From the NCBI GenBank assembly GCA_028274465.1, contig CM051456.1:98733050-98797049 (forward strand): 64,000 nucleotides of DNA, in the 5' to 3' direction. The notes beneath the pieces were generated by a model. It searched no databases. It worked only from the letters and a program-made list of their open reading frames with translations, and was not told the origin of the DNA. The position numbers and the translations under genes are program-made. The stretch is from Plantago ovata. Lineage: Eukaryota; Streptophyta; Magnoliopsida; Lamiales; Plantaginaceae. Of the stretch, positions 11,587 through 22,082 are shown in pieces (within the stretch, counting starts at the first letter, position 1; each line of letters opens with the position of its first letter).

Positions 11587-13686
11587 CACTACAAGAAATC
11601 CGTCATTTACCGACGGAATAGTTGATACGGATACTATTCGTCGCTATTTAGCGACGGATCGCTACGTTTAGTGACGGATAGAGACGAACTACGCTCTAAG
11701 CTCAGTTCGTCATTGGAAAGGGTCAATCCGGTATCAACTTAGCGACGGATAACGTTCTTCCGTCGCAAAATTAGTGACGGATAAGTCTATGCGTCGCTAA
11801 CGCTGTTGACCAGAATAAAGAAAATTGAAAAAAAAAAAAAATGAACACATAGCGACGGATAAGTCGATCCGTCGCTAATTGTCGACTATACAGACGACAT
11901 CGTCTGTACAGATTCATTCACTTCACCATTCAAATCTCTTCAAACCCTAACTCCTTCTTCTTCTCCCATCTCAAATCCCCCCACCACCACCACCACCACG
12001 GATCAGCTCCACCACCATAACCACCACCTCGACCACATCACCACGGTAAGTCTCGTGTTTATGTTTTGTGCCTTCTTCCCCTTTCTTTTCTGCAAAATTT
12101 TCTTCTCTCATTTGGTTTTGAATCTGACTCCTGGTTGTATCTTCTTCCCTTTGTTTGTTTGTGTTTCTTGTTTGTGGATGTAGAGGATTCGACAAATCCA
12201 CCACTGCCACCACCTCAGATTCTCTGCCCAAATAAAAGGTTACAACCCTAACCCTAATTTTTGGGGCTTTCTAATTTTTGTGCTTAATTATGATTTTTCT
12301 AGTTGTAAATTGTTAGATTATATATGTTGTATAGCACGAATCATTTTAAATAATTGTTTTCGATTTATTCTGTGATTTTACAAATTAGTTTGAATTAATT
12401 AGATGATGTTAATTGATAATTATGTTAACTGTAATTAGTATAAATTAGATTAATTCATTTAAATAAAATTGGTTAATTAATTTTGGTTAATTTTGTGTAG
12501 TATTCTAGTTCTGTCTAGTTAGTTTGATTAATAAATTACATTAAAATTCAAATTCTGCGTATTTAGTTCTTAATTCTGTTAATTATAATTTTGTGTCTTT
12601 AATAGATTAATAATAATGTTAATTACGTTAATTAGGTAATTTAATTATTAATGTTTATTTTGAGTAATTTTTGGTTAATTAAAGAAGATTGAAATAGATG
12701 TAATCTATTAATCTATTCTGGATGTAGACCTTTTGGATTTTGGTTAATATTTAATCATTTTATAAAGTGTGATGATGCTAGAATTATTATAATTTTCATG
12801 TTAAATTTGCTTAAAATTTTGTTAAGTTTTGAATTAAGTTGGATTAAGTTTGATTAATATGTTATATAAGCTATAAAGTGTGATGATGCTATTATAATCG
12901 GTTTCTGTAGTATTAATTATTATAGTTATACTGTAATTTAGTATGATTATGTTGCTGTTAATTGAATATCATAATATTCTAGCCTAAATCCAACCTTCGA
13001 TTTAGAGTTTGGCCTTTGTGTTAGTGGCATATTATGTATGCATGGTATGATAATTTGTGTTATGCTTCTTGATCTCTACAACTTTAATTATGTGCCCAGT
13101 TCTATTTGCTCTTAGGTGATTGTTTTTGTACATAATTAAAATTTCTTGTTTAGTAATTATGTAAGAATTCATTTTTGTAGAGTGAATTTTATATCCTAAA
13201 TTATGCATGTTCCTTTATTCTTTTGCTTATTCTCATATAGTATAATTTTAAAAAAAAGGGTGTTTGGTCTAGTGGTATGATTCTCGCTAAATGTGAGAGG
13301 TCGCGAGTTCGATTCTCGCATCACTGCATTTAAAAACATTATATTTTACTATTTTATTATATTGTAGGTGAATTAAAGAAATTAAAAGAAATAGAAAATT
13401 TATATAAAAAAAAAAAAAAACAGATTTAGAGACGGATGAGCTTATCCGTCTCTAAATTTAGAGACGGATAAGCTCATCCATCGCTAAATTGGTCAACGCT
13501 AATTTAGTGACGGATGAGCTAATCCGTCGCTAATATGCTCGATCCGTCGCTTTTTGGATTAGCAACGCCACTTTCTGCGACGTCCTATTTAGCGACGGAC
13601 TATCCGTCGGTAAGTGGAAATAGCGATGGATCGCTCCTTATAGCGACGGATGCGATCCGTCCCTAAATTGTTGTTTTCTTGTAGTA
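11587..13686. mobile_element. Non-autonomous CACTA (En/Spm) element
   Basis: The left end is CACTACAAGAAAT at 11587 and the right end is TTTCTTGTAGTA at 13686, an inverted match with the last base changed. The 3-bp duplication GTT lies at 11584-11586 and 13687-13689. Both ends carry many subterminal copies of GCGACGGA in both orientations, as CACTA transposase-binding regions do. The interior keeps a leader (11900-12047), a GTAAGT donor near 12046 and a long AT-rich intron, but no transposase. It also carries a tRNA-Pro-like sequence. Confidence 0.92.
13258..13328 (+). tRNA. tRNA-Pro-like pseudogene inside the CACTA element
   Basis: The sequence follows plant tRNA-Pro closely in the D arm (TTGGTCTAGTGGTATGATTC) and T arm (GCGAG-TTCGATT-CTCGC). 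Pol III box A and box B therefore look intact. The anticodon region is CTCGC-TAAAT-GTGAG, a 5-nt loop instead of 7, so no proline anticodon exists. The acceptor stem pairs poorly (GGGTGTT against ATCACTG). It is not a working tRNA, but the internal promoter may survive. Confidence 0.75.
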
Positions 13687-13689
13687 GTT

Positions 13690-14434
13690 TTTTTCCTTAT
13701 TTGTTTCCTTTTATTATACATTATTTCACTTTTTTAGTTTATATCCAAGGATTTAGCCATACGTATTTATTCATATTTGTCAACTTGCCTTGATATGTGA
13801 AATTAAAAAAGCTAAAAATCTTATATTAAAAGGGGTCCCTATCTTTTCAGTACGTACCCGACTTAATCACCTAATATCTGAATATACCTCATTAGTCCAC
13901 GAATTTGAACAACAAGAAGTGAATTAAACACTATTCAACAAAATTTGACATCCAAACAACCTTAAGATTTATTTAAAAGAAAATAAAACAATATGAAAAT
14001 AATATAATTAAAATGATAAAATATATTAATAAGATCTTTTTTTTAGATTTCTTCTCCAACACTCAGATACCGAAAATAATTTTTGATACCAGTTGGAAGT
14101 GTCCAAGCTCCGGTATGGAGCAGAGAGCTCCAGACCGAAGCTCGGTCTGGAGCAGCTTGCTCCATATTGGAGCTTTGCTATCTGGAGCAGCTTGCTCCGG
14201 ATCAGATCTTGCAACTCTTACTTGGAGCTGCAAGCTCCGGTCCGTCACCGGAGTTTTGAAGAAGAAGATAAATATTAATTTTATTATTATTATTTTTTTA
14301 AGAAAATTAATTTTAAAAACAATGGAATATAGAAAGTGAAGAAAAATCATAAAAATAGCTAAATAGTTAAAGGGCATGTTTGATGTCTAAAAAACATCAT
14401 AAGGTCATTTAGAAAGTGAAGGGCATGTTTGTTG
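13690..14434. other. Intergenic AT-rich DNA with a hairpin repeat
   Basis: No gene was seen. It contains the AGCTCC-rich repeat at 14046-14276 and, to its right, a segment similar to the flank of the 36.7-kb element (GGCATGTTTG near 14374). Confidence 0.6.
14046..14276. repeat. AGCTCC-rich foldback repeat, degenerate copy
   Basis: Dense inverted words GAGCTCC, AAGCTCC and GGAGCTT fill about 200 bp. The ends pair imperfectly: TTTCTTCTCCAACACTC on the left with GAGTTTTGAAGAAGAAG on the right. It resembles the much more perfect element at 36606-36945. Confidence 0.65.
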
Positions 14435-14442
14435 ACTCTTCA

Positions 14443-15590
14443 TGGAGAAAATCGCAAGTGTACGATATCGCAACAAGTAATATAATGATAAATCGAGTAT
14501 CATTCTCCACTGGGACTGATCTGTTGATAAATACTAACGTACATTAAACTAAGATCTGAATTAGGTGGGAAAATAATAATTGGAAATTCTAGAATAACTA
14601 ACTAAGTACTACTAACGACAATTGTAATCTTCTGATAAAATCAATAGACAAGATATCTAGGGATTTCGACTTCACCATAGTTAATCACATGCATTCTCAT
14701 ATTCTTCATTTAATCACAGTTAACCCGGTTGCAGGCAATCAAGCTTCCCTAATTGATTCACTAACAAAGATGTTCTATCATGCAGTTATCATCTCTCGAA
14801 TCTCTAACAAGCATCATAAAAAGCATTAAACTCTAGGAAACTTACACACGATTGCATAAAACCTATGGATATCTCTATCTCACAGTATTTTACGGTACTT
14901 TAATCTAATGGCAGAATTAATTCTCATCTCTCGAATCTCGAATTAAACCCTAAAATCATGCAATTGGTGATCAAGCAATTACAAGCAATAACAACAGATC
15001 AAAATACTCAACAACCATGAAAAACCATGAATTAACTTCGAATAATAAAATAAACATGTTCATAACTAGGCTACATCGTAACCCTAGAAAAAGAATTAGT
15101 TCAACATAATCCAAGAATCAGAAATCAAGAAGTATGAAAACATAATCCTGAAAAGATAAGATAGAAGAAAAATAGAAGAACGAAGGAACCAAGTCAGAAA
15201 CGCTGCTGAAGCGTTTTCCGTCTTCTCCTCTTACTAACGTAAATTATGTCTGTCTGTCTGCTAATCAGAATCATTGAAAAAGTCTAATCTAACCTAATAT
15301 ATAGTATAATCCCGCAGGAAACCTAAAAAGTCTGAAAATAATGGTCTTCTAAGTCCAAAACGGAGTAGGAAACTTCAGAAATTGGGCCTTGGGCCATACC
15401 CAACCATTGGACCTTCTTTTCCATAAGCTTTTATCATCAAATTAGGTCCAAATAAGCTCCTTTTAGCCCGTATCTCCATAAATCACCAACTTGAACCACC
15501 TAGACCAAAATAAATATAAAACAAGTAAAATTGGACAAAAATAACTTTTGAACATACAAATTATCAAGTAAAAAGATAGTGACAAGTTAC
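14443..15590 (-). repeat. 3' LTR of the gypsy element, 5'-truncated
   Basis: Aligns with 16595-17760 throughout but stops matching near 15590, before the terminal palindrome. It lacks a short segment present in the other LTR near 16915-16945. Confidence 0.83.
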
Positions 15591-16487
15591 GGGATGGTGC
15601 CGCATCACAAGATACTCCATTGACTTCCATTGGATTGGTTGAAACCTTCACATTATTTTTAAGAAACATAGCAATTGAATCAACCTTAGCAGCTAGTGCA
15701 TCCACCTTGTCAACCTCATAAATTCCAGCCATTGACAACTATTCATAGCCATCTCCTCCAGTAAATCATATGCTTCAGTTTGAGTTTTCTTCATAAAAGC
15801 TTCTCTAGCAGCAGCATCAATAAGAGTACGAGTAGATGCACCCAAACCATTATATAAATTATGAATCACTTGTCATTTAGGAGCTCCATGGTGTGGACAA
15901 CGCCTAAGTAATTCCTTGTATCTTTCCCAAGCATCATATAAAGATTCAGAATCTTGTTGAGCAAAATTTGCTATCGCATTCCTCAACTGTGCAGTCTTGG
16001 AAGGTGGGAAAAATTTGGAGAAAAACTGTCTAACTAAATCATCCAAGTCGCGATTAAATTATGAGGAAGAGAACTTCAACCAGCTTTTAGCTTTTCCACT
16101 CAATGAAAACGGGAAGAGTTTGAGTCGAATGGCTTCATCTGTGACTCCATTGATTTTCAGAGTACCCTCTATGTCCATAAAATTAGATATGTGATCATGC
16201 GGATCTTCAGTAGCCGAACCAGTGAATGCAGAATGTTGCACCATCTGAATAGGAGATGGATGCAAGTGAAAAGAAGTTGCTTCTACAGTAGGCCTTCTGA
16301 TAACCGTGTGAATTCCAGTGGCCTGAGGTAAGGCAAAATCCTTCAATGGTTCGTTTGCATGAGGGTTTGCCATAGTGCTAGTACGCGAATGTGCGTTTCT
16401 TAGTGCCCTCCTTAATGTGTTGAATGTTCTTTCAGGTTCTGGATCGTAAGGAACAAGCGCCAAGTTCCGCGAACGCATACACCACAA
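15590..16487 (-). pseudogene. Ty3/gypsy gag fragment
   Basis: A minus-strand frame shows the retrotransposon gag core: IQMVQHSAFTGSATEDPHDH, then INGVTDEAIRLKLFPFSLSG and KAKSWL, then DLVRQFFSKFFPP and ESLYDAWERYKELLRRCP. Two in-frame stops are visible, TAA near 16056 and TGA near 15871. Gag forms the virus-like particle. The pattern fits plant Athila/Tat-type gag. No zinc knuckle or pol follows. Confidence 0.82.
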
Positions 16488-16594
16488 AGTACCTGATGCA
16501 ATTAAACAAAACTAAATTAGATCCAAGTCAATTCGTATCAATATTGCCAAAGAAAAAGCAAACACAGTCCTCGGCAACGGTGCCAAAAATTTAA

Positions 16595-17778
16595 TGGAGA
16601 AAATCGCAAGTGTACGATATCGCAACAAGTAATATAATGATAAATCGAGTATCGTTCTCCACAGGGACTGGTTTGTTGACAAATACTAACGTATATTAAA
16701 CTAAGATCTGAATTAGGTGGGAAATAATAATTGAAAATTCTAGAATACCTAACTAAATACTACTAACGACAATTGTAAACTTCTGATAAAATCAATAGAC
16801 AAGATATCTAGGGATTTCGACTTCACCATAGTTAATCACATGCGTTCTCATATTCTTCAGTTAATCTCAGTTAACCCGGTTGCAGACAATCAAGCTTCCC
16901 TAACTGATTCACTAATCTCTCGAGAGAATTAACGAACCTAATCTATCATGCAGTTATCATCTCTCGAATCTCTAACAAGCATAATAAAAAGCATTAAACT
17001 CTAGGAAACTTACACACGATTGCATAAAATCTATGGATATCTCTATCTCACAGTATTTTACGGTACTTTAATCTAATGGCAGAATTGATTCTCATCTCTC
17101 GAATCTCGAATTAAAACCCTAAAATCATGCAATTGGTGATCAAGCAATTGCAAGCAATAACAACAGATTAAAATACTCAACAACCATGAAAAACCATGAA
17201 TTAACTTCGAATAATCAAATAAACATGTTCATAACTAGGCTACATCGTAACCCTAGAAAAAGGAATTAGTTCAACATAATCCATGAATCAGAAATCAAGA
17301 AGTATGAAAACATAATCCTCAAAAGATAAGATAGAAGAAAAAGAGAAGAACAAAGGAACCAAGTCAGAAACGCTGCTGAAGCGTTTTCCGTCTTCTCCTC
17401 TTGCTAACGTAAATTATGTATGTCTGTCTGCTAATCAGAATCATTGAAAAAGTCTAATTTAACCTAATATATAGAATAATCCCGCATGAAACCTAAAAAG
17501 GCTGAAAATAATGGCCTTCTAAGTCCAAAACGGAGTAGGAAACTTCAGAAATTGGGTCTTGGGCCATACCCAACCATTGGGCCTTCTTTTCCATAAGTTT
17601 TTATCATCAAATTAGGTCCAAATAAGCTCATTTTAGCCCGTATCTCCATAAATCACCAACTGGAACCACCTAGACCAAAATAAATATAAAACAAGTAAAA
17701 TTGGACAAAAATAGCTTTTAAACATACAAATTATTAAGTTAAAAAATAGTGATAAGTAGGTTTAAAACCGACTTATCA
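16595..17778 (-). repeat. 5' LTR of the gypsy element
   Basis: A 1184-bp repeat. In minus sense it begins with a near-perfect 29-bp palindrome (17750-17778): arms TGATAAGTCGGTTT and AAACCTACTTATCA, one mismatch pair. Confidence 0.85.
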
Positions 17779-17783
17779 ACTCT

Positions 17784-17891
17784 ATATTAAAAAATGGAAG
17801 TAGTACTTTCCTAGTTGTTATGAATAATTTGTGCATAAGATAAACATCATATGACACTATACGACACAAGTAGCTAGCTAGTCAAATTAAG
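17784..17891 (+). promoter_or_regulatory. Short upstream region of the dioxygenase gene
   Basis: Only 108 bp separate the gypsy insertion (duplication ends 17783) from the start codon. The leader contains GACACTATACGACACAAG. Any promoter further upstream has been displaced by the 3.3-kb insertion, so LTR sequence now lies directly upstream. Confidence 0.5.
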
Positions 17892-20874
17892 ATGGCAATT
17901 CCAACTGTTGATCTTGCCCCTTTCTTCAACAATAATGATGATGAAGATGGAAAGAACAAGGCCATAGACACAATAACACAAGCATGCTCTGAATACGGGT
18001 TTTTCCAGATCGTGAACCATGGTGTACCCCTCGATTTGATGGCACGCGCTATACAGCTTTCTAAGGTGTTTTTTGCATCTCCAGATGAAGAGAAGGTCAA
18101 GTGTAGTCCAGGTATGGACGCTCCTCTCCCGGCAGGTTATAGCAAGCAACCTGGGCATTCGCCTGATAAGAACGAATACTTGCTCCTTTTTCCACCGGAC
18201 ACCGGTTTTAACACACTGCCTAGTAATCCTCCTCATTTCAGGTATGTAACATATACAGTATGAAATTTTTCTTTTTTTGAGAACCCATATATGATTTTCT
18301 TTGAATGCAACTAGAATGATTGATATATAATTAATTGATGGCACTATGGCAGGTAGCCTAGTTATAAGTTAGCTAATACATCTCGGATTCAATCTAAAAA
18401 TGAATAATTTGTTATTGAACCTCGGAAATGGGTGTTACTATTAACATGTTGGTTCAAAACGAGTTGTAAAGTCATGAATCATATAGAGAAATTATTGTTG
18501 GTTTCACAAATTAAGTTCCATCTTTCTCTATCCTTATTTTCATTGTTGGACACTAAAAGTCTTTGTGAATTTTGCAAGTGGAGTTAGTAGATGAGGCGTG
18601 GGCAGAAAACAAAAGAGAACAAACGAAATTCGGGAGCAAAGGAGGTACCCGAACCTCTCTGACTAGCTTATGAAGAAAGACTTATAATACTAGAACGCAT
18701 GCCCCAAATAGAAAAGGATTAAATCTGTAACTAATTCGGTAAGACTAAAAATGGTATCTTAAAGTATGGACAATTGTGCAAAAAGTATTAGAAATGTTTT
18801 TAGGAATACAAACCAAAACCAAACATGCAACCCCCTCTGGCCTTCTAGGCAAATAAACCCCCCTTTTACTCACTTCACATTCCCATCTGGCTAGAGCTAA
18901 CCCCCTGTTCCAGCTCGTTCTAAATGGTAAAATGCTCCCCCAGCTAGCCAAAAGTAGATATTGGGACAACCACAAAAATAAATAAATAAAATAATTAAAA
19001 CAAACCGGTTATACGAATTGAACCAAACCAAACCACCACCACAAATATTGAGATTTATTATATTATTTTAGTGTAATTAATATACATTATTAGATTTCGT
19101 ACCACATGATCGAGTTTTTTTGTTAGAGTTGAAAAGCATGGAAAAATGAAAAAGATGGACCAATATCTTGGGTTGTCAACTTAGGAGATAAAACTGCAAT
19201 TTTTCGTGTACCAAATAGAGATATAATATCAGGATGCCTTATGTAAATTGTAAATTTTGTACCTTTGTAATGGTTGTCGCGGTTTGATGGTAGGGTGCTG
19301 GAATATCATATGAGATGTCGGAGGTTCACACCCCGACAGAGGCACAAGAAAGTATAGGCGTATGTATTTAGAGCAGGGTCGGCTAAGCCCAGGTGCAGGA
19401 AGCCCGCCCGAACAGGGCCACCTAAAACTAGGGGCCCTAAAAAATTTAGTACATTTATATATAGGTTTTTGTTGTAGAAAAAGTAATGAAATCCGAATAA
19501 CTTGTTTGGCTATGGAAGCTGGGCTAGATCTACAATTCAATGTGGTCTTTCGTTCAAATCCTCCAATTAACATTTTTTATTACATTTACTTTAATTCTTT
19601 TACTATTGTCCTTTTTATTTTATTTTTTGATGTTCTCCGAATATAACTTTATTGTTGTTTTAGTTTGTGAATCATTTATATATTATCTATTTTCTTTTAG
19701 AACTCTAGTTTTTAATATATTCTTTTTTTTTTTTTCTGGAAGCAGCAAAGCGAGGATCAATATATTCTTTTATTTTCATTTACGGAATATAATTTAATTT
19801 TTTTAAATATGATTATTTTTAAAAAGAATATGGTATACTATTTGTAGGCCTGTACGCGGGCGGTTACGGGCTGTTATTTGCCAAAATTCTAACCAACCCG
19901 CGTATTGCGGATGAGCCAAATCATTAACCGCGGCGGGTGAAACTTTCTCCCAACCGCCGCGGGCGGTTGACTAATTAGGGCGGGCGGATTGGCGGTTTAA
20001 ACAAAGATAATTTTTTTTAATACAATGCAACACAAAAGTACATTAGCATTCATAAGCCCATGTAGAATAGAATTTGAAAGTTTAATACAAGTTTTCTAAG
20101 TTAATAAATCCAACTACAAGTTCAGGAGTACTTAAATTATGATAGTCATGACAAAATAAGATTGCAAGCACACACGAAGAAGCAAAACAAAAGTCATCTC
20201 CCCAATGATCATCTGATGGAAACTGCTAGCAACCTGAAAAAGCAAAAAACAAGAAAAAATACTGATTTACATGAGCAATAATTCAAGAGCAAAAAAATTC
20301 AATAGTTCAACAATACTATCACTCATGCAGCTGTTCAAATATCACAATCCACACACACAAAAACATTCACCAAGACTTAAATTAGAAAAGGGGCATAAAA
20401 TATTGCAAAGAAAGAGGAGTTATACCTGAACACTATGACCATTAATCAACTAAGCATTCAATTCAGCTTTTGACGATTCCAAATCACGAAACTCTGAAAC
20501 TGCAGTAAGATTTTACATCAAAAAGGAAAAACAAAATCCTAAAAGATAGATAGGGAATACAGTAGAAAGCAAAAGATAGGGAGACCATGAAGGCATGAAC
20601 AATGAAACAGAAAGAAAAAGTTAATAATATATGAATTTAAACATAAGTACTTACCTATCAGAATCTCTGCATATTTCTCAGCTTCATCAGCTGAAACTCC
20701 TCTCATGGATTCCTGAACATCAAGAGTGCCATGCTTCGATCTCAATCAATTTTGACACCAAACTAGAGCCTCAACTATTTCCGGATTAAGGGAACTGCGG
20801 TAAGGGGATAAAAATACTATATTACAGAATACTACTATGACGTACTGGTTACTACTAAATATTGTATGTATATA

Positions 20875-20972
<98 letters not shown>

Positions 20973-22082
20973 GGCGGGTGACCAACCGCTCACCCGCCAC
21001 CCACCCGCGTTTTGGCGGGTGACCAAAGTTTTAACCGCGGACGGTTTTTAACCAAAATGCTAACCGTCAAATGCGGTTTGTTTGCGGGCGGGCGGCTTTT
21101 ATGTACACCCCTAACTATTTGTGTCGCTAGTAACTTAGTTTTCTATTTTTTCATTTATAAATTTTTATTTTTATTAAAAAAGAATATTTTTACTATATTA
21201 TTAAGTGAGGGTCTCGGTCTTAAATTGACACCGGGTCACCAAAATCTCCGAGACGGTCCTGATTGAGAGAGGTATAAGGTGGTAAAGTAGTAGGAGTAGT
21301 AGTATAATTATAGTTATCGTTTAAAAAAAGATACCTTTATAATTAATTCCCAATGTTGTTTGTTTGCGCAGAGAGTTGCTCGAGGAGATGTTCATTTATT
21401 TCCAAAAAATAGGTGCACTTATAGAAACAATCTTGAATGACTGTCTGGGACTTACTCCAAATTTCCTGAAAGAATACAACAATGACAGAAACTGGGATTT
21501 CATGGTAGCATTGCGCTACTTCCTGGCAACTGAAACCGAGAATAACGGCTTAACTGAGCATGAAGATGGCAACTGCTTTACTTTCGTGATACAGGACGAA
21601 GTTGGGGGACTTGAGGTCAAGAAAGATGGCGTGTGGATACCGGTGATCCCTGCAGAAGGCACTATTGTCGTCAACGTAGCTGATGTTATTCAGGTTATTC
21701 ATTCGAATCAATGTTTGGTCAGTTTATGGTTTGACATGCATTGTGTAGGTTTTCAGGCACTCTTCGCAGTAGTTTTCACTTTCGTTCATTATTGTTTTGC
21801 GGGTATCGTTTCCAGGTTTTGAGTAACAAGAAGTTTAAGAGCGCTACGCACAGGGTGGTGAGGTCTAAAGAAAAAACCCGCCACTCGTTTGCCTTTTTCT
21901 ACGCAATACACGGTGACAAGTGGATTGAGCCGCTACCCTGCTTCGCCAAGGAAATCGGGGAGGAGCCGAAGTACAAAGGATTTTATTACAAAGATTATCA
22001 AGCCATGAGGATGAGGAACAAGACCCATCCTCCTTCGAGGCCTGAAGATGCCATCACCATAAACCACTACGCAGTAATATAA
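17892..22082 (+). CDS. 2-oxoglutarate/Fe(II)-dependent dioxygenase, three exons
   Basis: Exons 17892-18241, 21372-21693 and 21816-22082 join in frame to 312 residues. The start ATG follows AAG, and the frame runs unbroken to TAA at 22080. The N-terminal DIOX_N domain begins [10 protein letters not shown] and includes [12 protein letters not shown]. The catalytic jelly roll has Fe ligands His180 and Asp182 (TEHED) and His236 (ATHRVV), and the 2-oxoglutarate-binding Arg246-x-Ser248 (RHS). Such enzymes oxidise specialised metabolites or hormones in the cytosol. The overall sequence recalls the DIN11-like group, but I cannot assign a substrate. One oddity is NVADVIQ where most members have GD. 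Intron 1 is 3.1 kb because of transposon insertions; intron 2 is 122 bp. Confidence 0.9.
19262..19345 (+). mobile_element. Possible SINE head (tRNA-like)
   Basis: A box-A-like stretch (GCGGTTTGATGGTAGG) is followed about 35 nt later by a box-B-like GGTTCACACCCC. This is the layout of a tRNA-derived SINE. No tail or duplication was defined; it stops at the adjacent hAT-like insertion. Confidence 0.35.
20655..20794 (-). pseudogene. C-terminal exon of a hAT transposase
   Basis: After an AG acceptor at 20795 the frame reads [16 protein letters not shown], then TGA, then [13 protein letters not shown]. Plant hAT transposases end with a segment of the form SLxPxIVEALxCxQDWLR, so the TGA replaces the Trp codon. 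A short last exon at about 20443-20500 ([15 protein letters not shown]) may follow. Most of the transposase, including the catalytic core, is absent. Confidence 0.7.
20866..20967. repeat. (TA)n microsatellite
   Basis: About 100 bp of TA dinucleotides inside the nested hAT element. Apparent reading frames here are artefacts of the repeat. Confidence 0.97.

Larger units (their letters stand above)
14440..17778 (-). mobile_element. Gag-only Ty3/gypsy LTR element, internally deleted
   Basis: Two long direct repeats (about 14443-15590 and 16595-17778) flank a 1-kb interior. The likely 5-bp duplication ACTCT is at 14435-14439 and 17779-17783, leaving three extra bases (TCA) before the left TGG end. 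In minus sense the 5' LTR is followed by TGGCACCGTTGCCGAGGA (16566-16583), a primer-binding site matching tRNA-Asp, as in Athila/Tat-type elements. The 3' LTR lacks its first 25-30 bases and no polypurine tract adjoins it. One deletion probably removed protease, polymerase and that junction. Confidence 0.88.
19845..21113 (-). mobile_element. hAT element remnant nested in the outer copy
   Basis: The ends are TAGGCCTGTAC and GTACACCCCTA, inverted with two mismatches. The 8-bp duplication ACTATTTG is at 19837-19844 and 21114-21121. The subterminal regions are rich in GCGGGCGG and CCGCCCGC. It keeps the C-terminal end of a hAT transposase on the minus strand and has a long (TA)n tract between the coding part and the right end. 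Confidence 0.9.
19374..21261. mobile_element. hAT-like element in the dioxygenase intron, outer copy
   Basis: The left end is CAGGGTCGGCTAAGCCCAGG and the right end is GAGACGGTCCTG. The 8-bp flanks ATTTAGAG (19366-19373) and ATTGAGAG (21262-21269) differ at one base. The left part continues with AACTAGGGGCCC, typical of a widespread plant CAGGGCCGG-type repeat. Without the inner element it is about 0.6 kb. Confidence 0.75.

Noticed and set aside
13258..13328. A functional tRNA-Pro gene
   Set aside because: The anticodon loop is two bases short and the acceptor stem pairs poorly.
14013..14377. Overlapping frames on both strands
   Set aside because: They are produced by the inverted AGCTCC words of the degenerate foldback repeat.
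20746..21026. Frames rich in Ile-Tyr repeats on both strands
   Set aside because: They are translations of the (TA)n microsatellite. The same applies to 50324-50713.
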